Source: JAAXHH01 sp965248395
GTDB lineage: Bacteria > JAAXHH01
Direction of reading: 5' to 3'
Assembly (NCBI GenBank): GCA_965248395.1
Contig: OZ252103.1
Coordinates: 1,922,001 to 1,986,000, forward strand
Length of the DNA stretch: 64,000 nucleotides
Positions 17,315 to 25,961 of the stretch are shown in pieces; position 1 is the first letter of the stretch; each line of letters opens with the position of its first letter. Both the position numbers and the translations under genes were made by a program. Under the pieces are notes generated by a model that saw nothing but the letters and a program-made list of their open reading frames with translations, was not told where the DNA came from and ran no database searches.

Positions 17315-17340
17315 TGGATCCTCGCCATGGGGAGGATCCA
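17315..17340. other. Perfect 9-bp inverted repeat, possible hairpin
   Basis: TGGATCCTC (17315-17323) pairs perfectly with GAGGATCCA (17332-17340) around an 8-nt loop. It lies between the end of the TonB receptor gene and the start of the GPP34 gene, both on the minus strand. Only a weak T-rich stretch follows on the minus strand, so a terminator or processing site is possible but not shown. Confidence 0.4.
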
Positions 17341-17414
17341 CTTCACTACATACGTGTCCGATATCTAGTTCGGTGTCAAGTGATTTAGATACACGAAATC
17401 GCCCGGCCTCACAC

Positions 17415-19754
17415 TCAGAAATGGCGGGCCAGTTCCAGTCCCCAGTAGGGTGGTTCGTTTACGAAACCGGTCAGGTTGTTGAAATCGATTCCGCCGGTGA
17501 GGGATACGTCGTCAAAAATGTTGCGACCGACCAGCGAGATCTCCATTCCGGTATCCCGCACCAGATAGGAGAGGCGCGCGCCGCATTCCAACAGGCGATC
17601 GTCTCGAAACTCCGAGGAGTCGTAAAGAAAGAAACGCACCGCGCTGCGGTAAGCGAGGTCGAACGAGGCAGCCAGGTAGGAACCTCCCGGCAAGGCCACC
17701 GGATAGCGCAAGGTGGCATCCGCAATCCACCTCGGCGCCTGGGGTAACCCGTTGCCGTCGATCAGGACCGTTCCGGGCTCGGGGCCGGGCGGGTCCAGCA
17801 CGGTGCACGGCGCGCCGCAGGCTTGTACGGCTAGACGTTCGTCGTCGATGCGGGTATGATTGTAACTCAATCCTGCCGTAATCCGCAATCGGCGCAGTGG
17901 TGCGAGGGCCACCTCCGCTTCGAACCCCCTCCCCAGGGTTCTATCGGCGTTCAGCAGTCGGTTGAAGTTGGATTCGCCGCCCACGGCGGTGAGCTGCTGG
18001 TTTCGCAAACGGTAGTGAAACGCGGCCATGTCAAGGTGGAGCCGCCCGTCCCACAGGCGCATTTTCGCCCCGCCTTCGATGGAGTGAATCGTTTCCGTCC
18101 CGGCCATGGTTACCGTGTCGCCGAACATCAGTCGGCCTTGTATGCTGGGTGCGCGGAATCCCCTTGCGGCGCGTATAAAGGTCTGGACGTTGGGAGAGGC
18201 CCGGTAACGCATGCTCAAATCGCCGCTCCACGCGCTGTCGGTCGGTCCCCGGTGAATGGGGCCGAGCTTGCCTGCCCGGGTTGCCGCGGGGGCTTCGTCC
18301 CGCCATGCCGTGTAGTCTTTCGCGTCGTGGGAAAACCGCAGCCCCCCACCGATCTCCACGGCATCGCCCAGGTGCAGGGCAGTTGCCAGGAACGCGGCCC
18401 ACGCATCGGCCTCCTGGTGCTGCCGCGTATATCCATCGGGGGTACCGCCGGACAGGGTATTATAGTTGAAGTCATCGATGTCCACCGATTCGTACAGGTA
18501 GTACAGGCCGAACTGGTAGTCCAGCCTCTGGTGCGCCTGGCTGACCAGCCGAATTTCCTGGCTGATCTGGCGTAGAAAAGGAATGCCGCCCGCTGTTTCG
18601 GAGGGAAAGGGGATCTCGCCCGGACCGCTGGGCGGGCTGAACACTGCGCCGTAGCCGCCGTCAATATCGCCCCGGGAGAAGCTTTCAAGGCGTTCCATGC
18701 CGGTCAGGGACACCACCTGGTGGCCGCCCGGTCGATACCGTAGCTCGACGATCATTCCGTGGGCGCTCAATTCCTGGCTGTTGCTTCCATCAATTGCGAT
18801 ACGGTCGCGGGAGAATCCTTCCACCACGCCGCCCCGGTCCGGTTCGATGACGTTGGCACGGAACAGCCTCGCGGTGCCGTCCAGGTCACGGGTATGGATA
18901 TTGACCAGCGTTTCGAGGTCCGACGAGGGCTTCCAGCTCAACTGCAGGCGGCCGGCCAGTTCCCGGTACCCTCCGAACGCTTCATCAGGGCCGTTGTATT
19001 CGTTTTCCACCCAGTCGCCCCGCCGCTGGACCAGCACCGAGAGACGCGCCGAAAGCCTGGATGATCCGAGGGGTCCGGATACCGCTCCCTCGAAAACGGC
19101 ACTATTGAAGCGTCCGTAGCCCAGGCGCCCGAACCCTTCCGGTTCCTCGGTCGGCCGTGCCGATTCCAGCTTGACGATTCCGGCCGGCGTGTTCCGCCCG
19201 AACAGCGTGCCCTGGGGACCGCGCAGCACCTCGATCCGTTGCAGGTCGAATGCGGGATAGCCCTTCAACAAGGCATTTTCGAGTACAATGCCGTCATAAA
19301 CCACCGAAACAGGTTGAGAGGCGTTCAGATCGAAATCCGTATTTCCGAGGCCTCGAATGTAGAAACGCGGAAAAACACGGCCGAAGGAGGACTCCAACTG
19401 AAGACTGGGTACCCGGTTCGAAAGGAATCGCAGGTCCATGCCCGATGAGCGAAGGACCGCGGACTTTGTGTCTTGTATCGTGGACAGGGACAGCGGCACC
19501 TCGAAGGCGGGCTGCTCACGCTTGCGGGCCGTGACCACGATCTCTTCCATCAAGATAGGGGGATCGTTCGTTGACTCTGCGTCGCGGACACCGGCGGCTT
19601 CGTCGTCCCGTTTCGTAGATTCCTGTGCGGATATCTCCCAGGCAGCGACCATCATGACGGCGCAGAGAATCGACAGGAGGTCACTGGCCCGGTTGGCTCG
19701 AACCAGGTTCCATCCGGTCGTTTGATGGGAATCGAATCGGTTGTCAGTTGTCAT
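17415..19754 (-). CDS. TonB-dependent outer-membrane receptor
   Basis: The protein is about 779 residues from the preferred ATG at 19754; longer in-frame starts upstream lack export-signal character. A signal peptide ends near AWEISAQ. A TonB box/plug start (EEIVVTARKREQPAFEVPLS) follows, then plug segments such as LRGPQGTLFGRNTPAG. The remainder is a 22-strand type barrel ending in a terminal Phe (ELARHF), as expected for outer-membrane insertion. Such receptors import siderophores, vitamins or oligosaccharides using TonB energy. No nearby gene identifies the ligand, and no SusD partner is present, which argues against a Bacteroidota-type SusCD system. Confidence 0.92.
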   Translation of the reverse strand: MTTDNRFDSHQTTGWNLVRANRASDLLSILCAVMMVAAWEISAQESTKRDDEAAGVRDAESTNDPPILMEEIVVTARKREQPAFEVPLSLSTIQDTKSAVLRSSGMDLRFLSNRVPSLQLESSFGRVFPRFYIRGLGNTDFDLNASQPVSVVYDGIVLENALLKGYPAFDLQRIEVLRGPQGTLFGRNTPAGIVKLESARPTEEPEGFGRLGYGRFNSAVFEGAVSGPLGSSRLSARLSVLVQRRGDWVENEYNGPDEAFGGYRELAGRLQLSWKPSSDLETLVNIHTRDLDGTARLFRANVIEPDRGGVVEGFSRDRIAIDGSNSQELSAHGMIVELRYRPGGHQVVSLTGMERLESFSRGDIDGGYGAVFSPPSGPGEIPFPSETAGGIPFLRQISQEIRLVSQAHQRLDYQFGLYYLYESVDIDDFNYNTLSGGTPDGYTRQHQEADAWAAFLATALHLGDAVEIGGGLRFSHDAKDYTAWRDEAPAATRAGKLGPIHRGPTDSAWSGDLSMRYRASPNVQTFIRAARGFRAPSIQGRLMFGDTVTMAGTETIHSIEGGAKMRLWDGRLHLDMAAFHYRLRNQQLTAVGGESNFNRLLNADRTLGRGFEAEVALAPLRRLRITAGLSYNHTRIDDERLAVQACGAPCTVLDPPGPEPGTVLIDGNGLPQAPRWIADATLRYPVALPGGSYLAASFDLAYRSAVRFFLYDSSEFRDDRLLECGARLSYLVRDTGMEISLVGRNIFDDVSLTGGIDFNNLTGFVNEPPYWGLELARHF

Positions 19755-20017
19755 GTTTTGTAGCCCTGGTGTCTCGTATTCGCAGGTATGCACGGACCTT
19801 AGTTTCCCCGTTCCGTCTCCATCCCGGTATCGCAATCTGGTTGGGGTGACACCTACTGTCAAGCGATACGTCGAAGGTACGGAACAGGTGATCAGGAAGG
19901 CTTCCAGAGCCTGCACGGACTGACCGACCCTTGAACGCTGAATTACCTTGTACGGCAACACGTGCGTAATTGTGTTTCGACTCGTCTAAACCAACTATTC
20001 GACGAGGAGGGTAAAAG

Positions 20018-20962
20018 ATGTCTGCGAGGGTAATGGTTTTAACCACGATTATCTGCTCGCTGATCATCTTGTTGTTCCCGGCGGGTTCGATAGCGCAGGT
20101 GCCGGACGGCAGCCGCCGGGGATTCTATTTCGGGATGCAAGCCGGGGTATCCTATCCCGGGAAGTACGAGTCCACAAGAACGAACAACGGCATACCCACC
20201 AACTGCGATCAGTGGCTCCCCGGGGAGACGTTGAACGATGGAACCGTGGTTCCCCTCCCGCTGTCCCAGTGTACGCCCCGCGTATTTCCCGCTTCTCCGA
20301 ACATCTTCGATCTGGGAAAGGGTATCCTTGCAGGAGTCCAGGCAGGTTATGCACTGAAAGCCCTGCGCATTGAAGCCGAGTACTTCCGCAGAGGACAGAG
20401 CGGCGCCCTCCTGCCGCTGATCGTTCCGGGCGACGAGAAACAGGCGGAATTCGTTGAACGCAGCGAGAAGATCAGCGATTTCAGATCGGATCACTTTTTC
20501 GCGAATCTATACTAAGATTTCAACGGAATGCTGTCGCCGAAGGCGATTCCTTACCTGGGCGTGGGCGTCGGATTGGCGAGACGGCAGATGTTTTACTCGG
20601 CGGCCTCCATAAGGACGAACAGCCGGGAAAGAATGCGGCAGCTGGGACGCAATACCCACGCGGCCGGACTGGCATCGCTCGCCGATGATACGCTATCGGA
20701 CAGGATGTATGGCTTTCAGTTTCTTGCCGGCGTGGATTACGCCATGGGCGACCGCTTTTCTGCCGGCCTGAAACTGCGTTACGGCAGATCAGGCGAGTTT
20801 CTGGACGGTGAAAACCAATGGAGGTTGCTGAGGGGGCACGAATCCACCGTGCGGCCGACATCGGGCACCGGTTACGATATGCCCGTTCAATACGAGATCA
20901 AAGGGGGCGGTTCGCATTTCTGGGGCGTATCCCTGGGTCTGCGGTATCATCTCGGACGGTAG
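20018..20962 (+). pseudogene. Outer-membrane beta-barrel protein interrupted by one in-frame TAA
   Basis: Two open stretches (20018-20515 and 20528-20962) are in the same frame, separated by a single TAA at 20513-20515. Reading through gives a coherent 314-residue barrel: a signal peptide ending GSIAQ, alternating strands, FFANLY-stop-DFNGML, then IPYLGVGVGLARR and a C-terminal SLGLRYHLGR. The stop replaces what is probably Tyr in a YYDF strand. A GAGGAGGG site precedes the ATG. It is either a nonsense-inactivated porin-like protein, a readthrough case, or a base-call error. The upstream half alone would lack most of the barrel and is unlikely to fold. Confidence 0.8.
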
Positions 20963-21010
20963 GGGTTGACCGACTGTATACACGGCTTGGAGGACCCGCG
21001 GCCGATGAAC

Positions 21011-21047
21011 AAAAAACGGGCGCCGGAACAGATTGCTCCGGCGCCCG
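21011..21047 (-). terminator. Intrinsic terminator of the cold-shock gene
   Basis: A perfect 11-bp stem (CGGGCGCCGGA 21017-21027 with its complement at 21037-21047) encloses a 9-nt loop. On the minus strand it is followed by six T (21011-21016). It lies about 30 bp after the cold-shock stop codon. Confidence 0.9.
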
Positions 21048-21077
21048 TATCGTTTCGACGGGGATCAATGCCGCTGT

Positions 21078-21278
21078 TTACTGCTTTGTGACGTTTGCGG
21101 CTTGGAATCCCTTAGGCCCCTCAGTGATATCGAATTCAACCGCATCGCCTTCTGCCAGAGACTTGAAACCATCTCCCTGGATCGCGGAATAGTGTACGAA
21201 GACGTCATCGCCACCATCGTGCTCGATAAAACCGTAGCCCTTGTGGTCGTTAAACCACTTTACTTTTCCGACTGCCAA
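21078..21278 (-). CDS. Cold-shock protein, CspA family
   Basis: The 66-residue single cold-shock domain binds single-stranded RNA/DNA. Both RNP motifs are intact: RNP1 KGYGFIEHD and RNP2 DVFVHYSAI, after the family start GKVKWFNDHKG. The start codon is TTG at 21278, preceded by AAAGGTGGTGAG on the minus strand; no ATG alternative exists in frame. The gene is bounded by its own intrinsic terminator downstream and by another terminator upstream, so it is probably monocistronic. Family members act as RNA chaperones; whether this one is cold-induced cannot be told from sequence. Confidence 0.95.
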   Translation of the reverse strand: MAVGKVKWFNDHKGYGFIEHDGGDDVFVHYSAIQGDGFKSLAEGDAVEFDITEGPKGFQAANVTKQ

Positions 21279-21351
21279 TATTTCTCACCACCTTTCAGAC
21301 ATGTATAGGGAACATCTACAACGAAGTCTCTGTTCGACTTCAAACCCGCAT

Positions 21352-21388
21352 AAAAAAACGGCAGGATCGTTGGTTCTGATCCGTGCCG
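21352..21388 (-). terminator. Intrinsic terminator downstream of the M1 aminopeptidase
   Basis: A 10-bp stem with one bulged base (21359-21368 with 21378-21388) and a 9-nt loop is followed on the minus strand by seven T (21352-21358). It lies about 140 bp after the aminopeptidase stop and upstream of the cold-shock gene. Attenuation of the cold-shock transcript is an alternative if that promoter lies further upstream. Confidence 0.75.
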
Positions 21389-21526
21389 CATCGTTGTTTG
21401 TTTTACGATCATGCAGGAGACAGAGACAAAATCCTAGTACCCAATAAATCATAACTCGTGGAAAAGTCAACACTTTTTTAATGCATTAACTGATAAGTCA
21501 TCCTTCAGTTTAACATAACTATTCGT

Positions 21527-23134
21527 TTATCCATCCCCGCGTTTTACCCGTGACTCCATCAAAAGCCACGCATCGGGATCGACCAGGACCTTCTCTGGAG
21601 CTCCGTCCACTTTGAAGCGGAATTCGTGGGACCGTTCAATCAGTTCGATTTGCCTGCGATGCTGCTGGTCTCCAATCACGAAGGCCAGGGTAACGGGCAC
21701 CCTGTAAGGATCCTGCCGCTGGGTTTGCTCCAGACGCACGGAAACCTCCCCGGACTGGTCATCCCAGGACCAGGTCACGTCCACCTCGGGATGCCCCGAT
21801 CGGTAAATCCACTGTTCGAAAAACCATTCCAGGTTTTTTCCGGACTGTGATTCCATGACGGCCTGGAAATCCCGGGTCAGCACGGTCTGGTCCCGGTATT
21901 CTCGGTAGAAGCGTCGTATGCCCGCGAAGAACGGGTCGTCGCCCATCAGGCCCCTGAGCATGTGGAGCACCAACCCACCCTTGCTGTAGTTGTAGGCGTT
22001 CAGCAGGTCGAACAGGTCCGTAATCCCGGGATTGAAGATGGGTGCGGGGGCACGGTTGTTTGCGTCCAAATACCGGGACCTGCTTCGGTCGAGCATCTCG
22101 TGAAACCGCTCGTCGCCTTCGGTTTCTTCAAAAAACAAGGCGCCGAAGTAGGTGGCGAACCCTTCGCTGAGCCAAAGGTGGTGCCAATCGGATTCGGTCA
22201 CCGAATCGCCGAACCACTGGTGGGCGATCTCGTGGGCGACCACGGCTTCGTTCCGCCTTGTGCCCGTTATGCCCTTCTCCGAAAAGAAGATCGCGCTGGC
22301 GTTCTCCATGCCGCCAAATCGGGTGGAAGACTGCACCAGCGAGAGCTTTGCGTAGGGATAGGGTCCGATCAGGTCGGCGTAGAAGGCCAGCATGTCCATG
22401 GAACGGGAGAAATCATTGGTACCCGTGTCCCGGTCGCCGGGAAACAGGTAGTACGAAACCGGTATGCCCTTCCTGGATCCCGGATGGATGATGGAAAAGC
22501 GGGCGGCTCCGACCACCATGCAGTAAGTGGGTATGGGCACTTCGGTTTTCCAGTGCGTTCGCTTGCGGTCCGGCGAAACGGTCGTCGTCTCCAGCAATCG
22601 GCCATTGGCCACGACGTCGTAGGCCACGGGCGCGGTGACAATGAACTCGACCGTCGCCTTGTCATAGGGGTGGTCCACCCCGGGAAACCAGTGCCGCGCC
22701 CGGTTCGGCCAGTTGTCCGCGAACACGGACCTGTGACCGAACTTGTTTTCCTGTATGAACAGCCCGTCCTCGGGTTCGCCCTGATAGGCAACGACTACCT
22801 CTACCCGGTCTCCCTTTGCGTAGTCGTCTGCGATCGTAATGCTCAACCGGCCGTCGCGATGGACGAAAGCCGCGTTTTTCCCGTCGACCGTGACCCGGTC
22901 CACACTGAGGGAGCCGAGGTCGAGGGGCAAGACATCCCGGCCGCCGGCCAGCATCTCGGCCAGGATCGTGGCTTCGCCCTGGATACCTGAACCGGTTTCC
23001 CCGATCTCCAGTCTGATCCGGTAGTGGAGGATATCCACGTCATCGAGACGGAGATATCCGTCGCTGGCCATGCCCGCTTCGGGAGCAAGACCCAACAGCA
23101 GCAGCGCCGCCGCCGCGATGATCCATTTCTTCAC
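21527..23134 (-). CDS. M1-family zinc aminopeptidase, exported
   Basis: The protein is 535 residues from GTG 23134, chosen because AAGGAGG sits 8 nt upstream and a signal peptide (KKWIIAAAALLLLGLAPEAGMA) then begins the protein. The exopeptidase motif GGMEN is near residue 273. The zinc motif HEIAHQWFGDS is near 299, with the third ligand Glu in LSEGFATYF near 321. M1 enzymes remove N-terminal residues from peptides. The C-terminal helical domain is short compared with PepN (about 870 residues), so this is the compact type with a small beta domain after the catalytic domain. Probably periplasmic. Confidence 0.92.
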   Translation of the reverse strand: MKKWIIAAAALLLLGLAPEAGMASDGYLRLDDVDILHYRIRLEIGETGSGIQGEATILAEMLAGGRDVLPLDLGSLSVDRVTVDGKNAAFVHRDGRLSITIADDYAKGDRVEVVVAYQGEPEDGLFIQENKFGHRSVFADNWPNRARHWFPGVDHPYDKATVEFIVTAPVAYDVVANGRLLETTTVSPDRKRTHWKTEVPIPTYCMVVGAARFSIIHPGSRKGIPVSYYLFPGDRDTGTNDFSRSMDMLAFYADLIGPYPYAKLSLVQSSTRFGGMENASAIFFSEKGITGTRRNEAVVAHEIAHQWFGDSVTESDWHHLWLSEGFATYFGALFFEETEGDERFHEMLDRSRSRYLDANNRAPAPIFNPGITDLFDLLNAYNYSKGGLVLHMLRGLMGDDPFFAGIRRFYREYRDQTVLTRDFQAVMESQSGKNLEWFFEQWIYRSGHPEVDVTWSWDDQSGEVSVRLEQTQRQDPYRVPVTLAFVIGDQQHRRQIELIERSHEFRFKVDGAPEKVLVDPDAWLLMESRVKRGDG

Positions 23135-23147
23135 GTTGCATTCCTCC

Positions 23148-23176
23148 TTGACAGTTTCCCGAGTCCATTCCATATA
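23148..23176 (+). promoter_or_regulatory. Candidate sigma70 promoter for the third PhyH gene
   Basis: TTGACA (23148-23153), a 17-bp spacer and CATATA (23171-23176, running into TATATT) face the PhyH start at 23256. The -35 box directly abuts the complement of the aminopeptidase Shine-Dalgarno, so the divergent leaders overlap. Confidence 0.45.
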
Positions 23177-23255
23177 TTCATCCGTTCACGACCAACCACA
23201 AGTACACAATCAACCACCCGCACACGACCGACCACCCCAGGGAGGCCTGTTGGAC

Positions 23256-24035
23256 ATGGTCCGTCTCACCGAGGACGACATCCGGTTTTTCGTCCGCGAA
23301 GGTTACCTGATCAAGCAAAACGTGATGGATCCAGACCTGATGGCCCGGGGCCGGGAACGCATGTGGTCGAACCTGCCGCCTCCCCTCGAGCGCGGAAAAC
23401 CGGAAACCTGGATCGGACCCTTTGACGAACCGGTCGACGACGGCGCGTCCCACCGGCACCAGTACATGTGGAAGTACAGGGAACCGGGGGGAGAGGACTG
23501 GATGGTCCGCCTGCTCGCCGCCGATCCTTCCGTCATGGGCATGGCGGAACAGTTGCTCGGGGAGGGGGCGCTGTTCAGGCCGGACCGAATTCGCGGCATT
23601 TACTGCGTCCTGCCTGAAGGCGAAGCGCCGCCCCGTCCCCTGGGATGTCACGTGGACGCCCATCCCTTCCATCTCGGCGTTGTGGGGTATATCGACGACG
23701 TCGGTCCCGGCGGCGGCGGATTCACCGTCTGGCCGGGCAGCCACCAGGTGTTCTTTCACGATTTCACCAATCGGTATGCCTTTGACAGAACGCCTGCATA
23801 CGTGGCCCATAAGGAAGAGGTGGACCGTACACCGCCCATGGACTGTCACGGCAAGGCCGGCGATATCGTGTTCTGGCACCACCGCATGGGTCATTCCGTC
23901 GGCCACAACAGAACCGGCCGGATCCGCCAGGCGGTACTCTACGACTACAAGCGGGCGGACCTGGACGAGAACGCGACTCCCGGCGGCGACATGTGGATAG
24001 ACTGGCCCGGTGTCCGTGCCCTAGGGCCTTCCTGA
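23256..24035 (+). CDS. Phytanoyl-CoA dioxygenase (PhyH) family protein
   Basis: The protein is 259 residues from ATG 23256, which follows AGGGAGG with a 10-nt spacer; a longer in-frame version is rejected because it runs into the divergent aminopeptidase region. The Fe site is H132-x-D134 (LGCHVDAHPF), with the distal His in HHRMGHSVGHN and a following Arg in TGRIRQ for 2-oxoglutarate. A GGGGFTVWPGSHQ turn is typical of PhyH. The substrate is unknown. The gene stands alone and is convergent with mtnP, whose end lies 4 bp away. Confidence 0.85.
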   Translation: MVRLTEDDIRFFVREGYLIKQNVMDPDLMARGRERMWSNLPPPLERGKPETWIGPFDEPVDDGASHRHQYMWKYREPGGEDWMVRLLAADPSVMGMAEQLLGEGALFRPDRIRGIYCVLPEGEAPPRPLGCHVDAHPFHLGVVGYIDDVGPGGGGFTVWPGSHQVFFHDFTNRYAFDRTPAYVAHKEEVDRTPPMDCHGKAGDIVFWHHRMGHSVGHNRTGRIRQAVLYDYKRADLDENATPGGDMWIDWPGVRALGPS

Positions 24036-24039
24036 ATCT

Positions 24040-24903
24040 CTATTTGAAATACCGGCCCACGATCGGATTCAGCTTCTCCAGTGTTTCTGCGGGCACCGTA
24101 CCGCGATCTGAAACGATGGCATTGGCCAGGGCGTTGTGACAACGGCACGTGCTTTCCAACGGAATGGCCGGCACGACGTGGCGGACGACCTGGCGCGCCT
24201 GGTCCACGTTCGCATGCAGATTCTCGATGATCATATCAACCGTGACTGAATCGTGTTCCTCGTGCCAGCAGTCGTAGTCGGTCGAACACGCGATGGCTCC
24301 GTAGCAGATTTCCGCCTCCCGGGCGAGCTTGGCTTCCGGCGCCGCGGTCATCCCGATGACCGAAAAACCCCAGGACCTGTAGACATTCGATTCCGCCTTC
24401 GTCGAGAACTGAGGTCCTTCCATGCAGAGATAGGTACCGCCGCGATGCACGGTCAACCCCGTCGATTCGGCGCCGTCGACGAGTAGTTGGCGCAACGGTC
24501 CGCAGAAGGGTTCGGCGAGTCCCACGTGCGCCACGAGGCCGTCGCCGAAAAAGCTGGTCGTGCGGTGGCGGGTATGGTCGTACAGTTGATCCGGAATGAC
24601 GAAATCCCGCGGTCGAATGCCTTCCTGGAGACTGCCCACGGCGCTGACCGACAGAATCCACCGGACGCCCAGCGTCTTCAGCGCGAAGATGTTCGCCCGT
24701 ACGTTGATTTCAGATGGTCCGACGCGATGACCCCGGCCGTGGCGGGCGAGGAACGCCACGCGGCGGCCCTCGAGGGTGCCGACCACGATGACGTCGCTCG
24801 GATCCCCGAAGGGGGTGGCGGGACGGACTTCCTCGATATCCGTCAGGCCCTCCATCCCGTAGAACCCCGTACCGCCGATGACCGCGATCTGTGCGTTCGG
24901 CAA
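24040..24903 (-). CDS. mtnP: S-methyl-5'-thioadenosine phosphorylase
   Basis: The 287-residue protein has the MTAP/PNP trimeric phosphorylase motifs: GGTGFYG at the N-terminus, FLARHGRGHRVGPSEINVRAN for phosphate and substrate binding, then MEGPQFSTKAES and the purine-binding STDYDCW loop. It cleaves methylthioadenosine to adenine and methylthioribose-1-phosphate in methionine salvage. The STDYD form with Asp fits 6-aminopurine preference over inosine/guanosine phosphorylase. The start is TTG at 24903 after an AGAGGAGAAG ribosome site. A good promoter lies just upstream. No other methionine-salvage gene is in the window. Confidence 0.93.
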   Translation of the reverse strand: MPNAQIAVIGGTGFYGMEGLTDIEEVRPATPFGDPSDVIVVGTLEGRRVAFLARHGRGHRVGPSEINVRANIFALKTLGVRWILSVSAVGSLQEGIRPRDFVIPDQLYDHTRHRTTSFFGDGLVAHVGLAEPFCGPLRQLLVDGAESTGLTVHRGGTYLCMEGPQFSTKAESNVYRSWGFSVIGMTAAPEAKLAREAEICYGAIACSTDYDCWHEEHDSVTVDMIIENLHANVDQARQVVRHVVPAIPLESTCRCHNALANAIVSDRGTVPAETLEKLNPIVGRYFK

Positions 24904-24937
24904 TGTACTTCTCCTCTGGCGAAGTGGTTCTGTGGTG

Positions 24938-24966
24938 TATTTAACAAAATCAAGTTATGGTATCAA
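24938..24966 (-). promoter_or_regulatory. Candidate sigma70 promoter for mtnP
   Basis: On the minus strand TTGATA (24961-24966) and TAAATA (24938-24943) are separated by 17 bp. They lie 35 bp upstream of the TTG start of mtnP. Confidence 0.55.
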
Positions 24967-25069
24967 CAAATAACAGTGAAGGGGATAGAATTCGATATTA
25001 ACAAACGGTACACTAACTATAGAGTTTTCGAACACTTCTCTACTTGAACAACTTACAAACTACGCTTTT

Positions 25070-25486
25070 TCAATAGACCTTAAGGTGAATCTCTCCATGT
25101 TCTAACCCATCCAGAATTACATTTCCACATAGTTTACATTGTACTTTCGTTGTCCCGACTATATGGCAAATATGAAGATCTTCAAAAAGTGTTTCTCAAT
25201 TTCCGCAATCGATTTGAAAATAGACATAGCATATGTCGGTCGATCTTTGCGCTTCCTGTCTCGAGGGTCCAATCGATCGGTAACTTTGGTTGTAATCTCG
25301 ACCTTAACAGCCCCCAAACAGGATCATATCGCTAATCTAGCTAGACAGAACTTTCTCCATTCAATTTATACTTTCGGCCGAATTCTTTAAATTTGTCGCT
25401 AATAGTTTTTCAGTGTCAACGTTTTGAAATGTAGCCTGAATAAGTTGGATATTTGTCTTTCCGACAAATTTGAGTTGAATTGGTGT
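25070..25486 (-). pseudogene. Frameshifted coding remnant of unknown function with a C-x2-C motif
   Basis: No intact gene exists here, but conceptual reading on the minus strand with a few frame changes gives a coherent protein. A first stretch (25486 to about 25402) contains LKFVGKTNIQLIQATFQ. A second (25400-25344) contains SDKFKEFGRKYKLNG. A third (about 25346-25190) contains KVEITTKVTDRLDPRDRKRK. A fourth, after a T5 run at 25184-25188 where one more T would restore frame, contains KVQCKLCGNVILDG and ends at a stop at 25070. One in-frame TGA also occurs. The composition is AT-rich, like the DUF4062-like gene upstream. I do not recognise the family. Confidence 0.5.
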
Positions 25487-25599
25487 TTAATATGTCAACG
25501 CCCCTCGGCAACTTTTGTCGAGAGGCGTTTCACTGGTTGCGTACACTTGTTGTATCTGGATTACAATTAAATGCTGGTTAAGGATTCCAATACTGGAGT
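25487..25599 (-). pseudogene. Probable C-terminal fragment of the DUF4062-like gene cut off by the IS
   Basis: If the IS (25600-26843) is removed, the minus-strand reading frame of the DUF4062-like gene continues without a break into this 113-bp stretch. It adds about 37 codons, beginning SSIGILNQHLIV, and ends at the TAA at 25487-25489. The join is inferred; no target-site duplication proves the original junction. A 9-bp stem hairpin (25499-25507 with 25519-25527) lies within it. Confidence 0.45.
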
Positions 25600-25648
25600 T
25601 GACCCGGTTTAGTGGACATGTTATCTCTTGTGTTGAAAGGAGCGTCAC

Positions 25649-25961
25649 ATGCCCAGATCTCGTACCCCCTATCCAGCGGCCTTCCGCCAGCAGATGGTCG
25701 ATCTCGTTCGCTCCGGCCGCAGCCTGAGAAGCGCTGGCCAAGGAGTTCGAACCCACCGCGCAAGCCATCCGCAACTGGGTCAAACAGGACGACCTGGATC
25801 AAGGCAGGCGTGAAGACGGCCTGACTACCGAAGAACGGACCGAGCTGCGTCGTCTGCGCCGTGAAAACAGACAGCTCAGGATGGATCGGGAGATCCTGGC
25901 AAAAGCCGCGGCCTGGTTCGCCCGGGAGACCGAGACTCCGCCCGGGTCTTCTCGTTCATAA
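25649..25961 (+). pseudogene. IS3-family transposase orfA, frameshifted
   Basis: From ATG 25649 (GAAAGGAG upstream) the frame gives RTPYPAAFRQQMVDLVRSG, the IS3 orfA start. A single extra A near 25727 shifts the frame. Reading on in the shifted frame gives ALAKEFEPTAQAIRNWVKQ, a helix-turn-helix, then a leucine-zipper-like LRRLRRENRQLRMDREIL and a TAA at 25959-25961. The product would normally bind the terminal repeats. Confidence 0.75.

Noticed and set aside
19755..19961. Longer N-terminus for the TonB receptor starting at 19961
   Set aside because: The extra 69 residues lack export-signal character and precede a normal signal peptide, so the start at 19754 is preferred.
21448..21470. Minus-strand TTGACT and TATGAT upstream of the cold-shock gene
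   Set aside because: The spacer is only 11 bp, incompatible with a sigma70 promoter; other spacings give poor -10 boxes.
25499..25527. Hairpin with 9-bp stem near the left end of the IS, considered as a terminator
   Set aside because: Neither strand has a T tract after the stem, and it lies within the inferred coding fragment.
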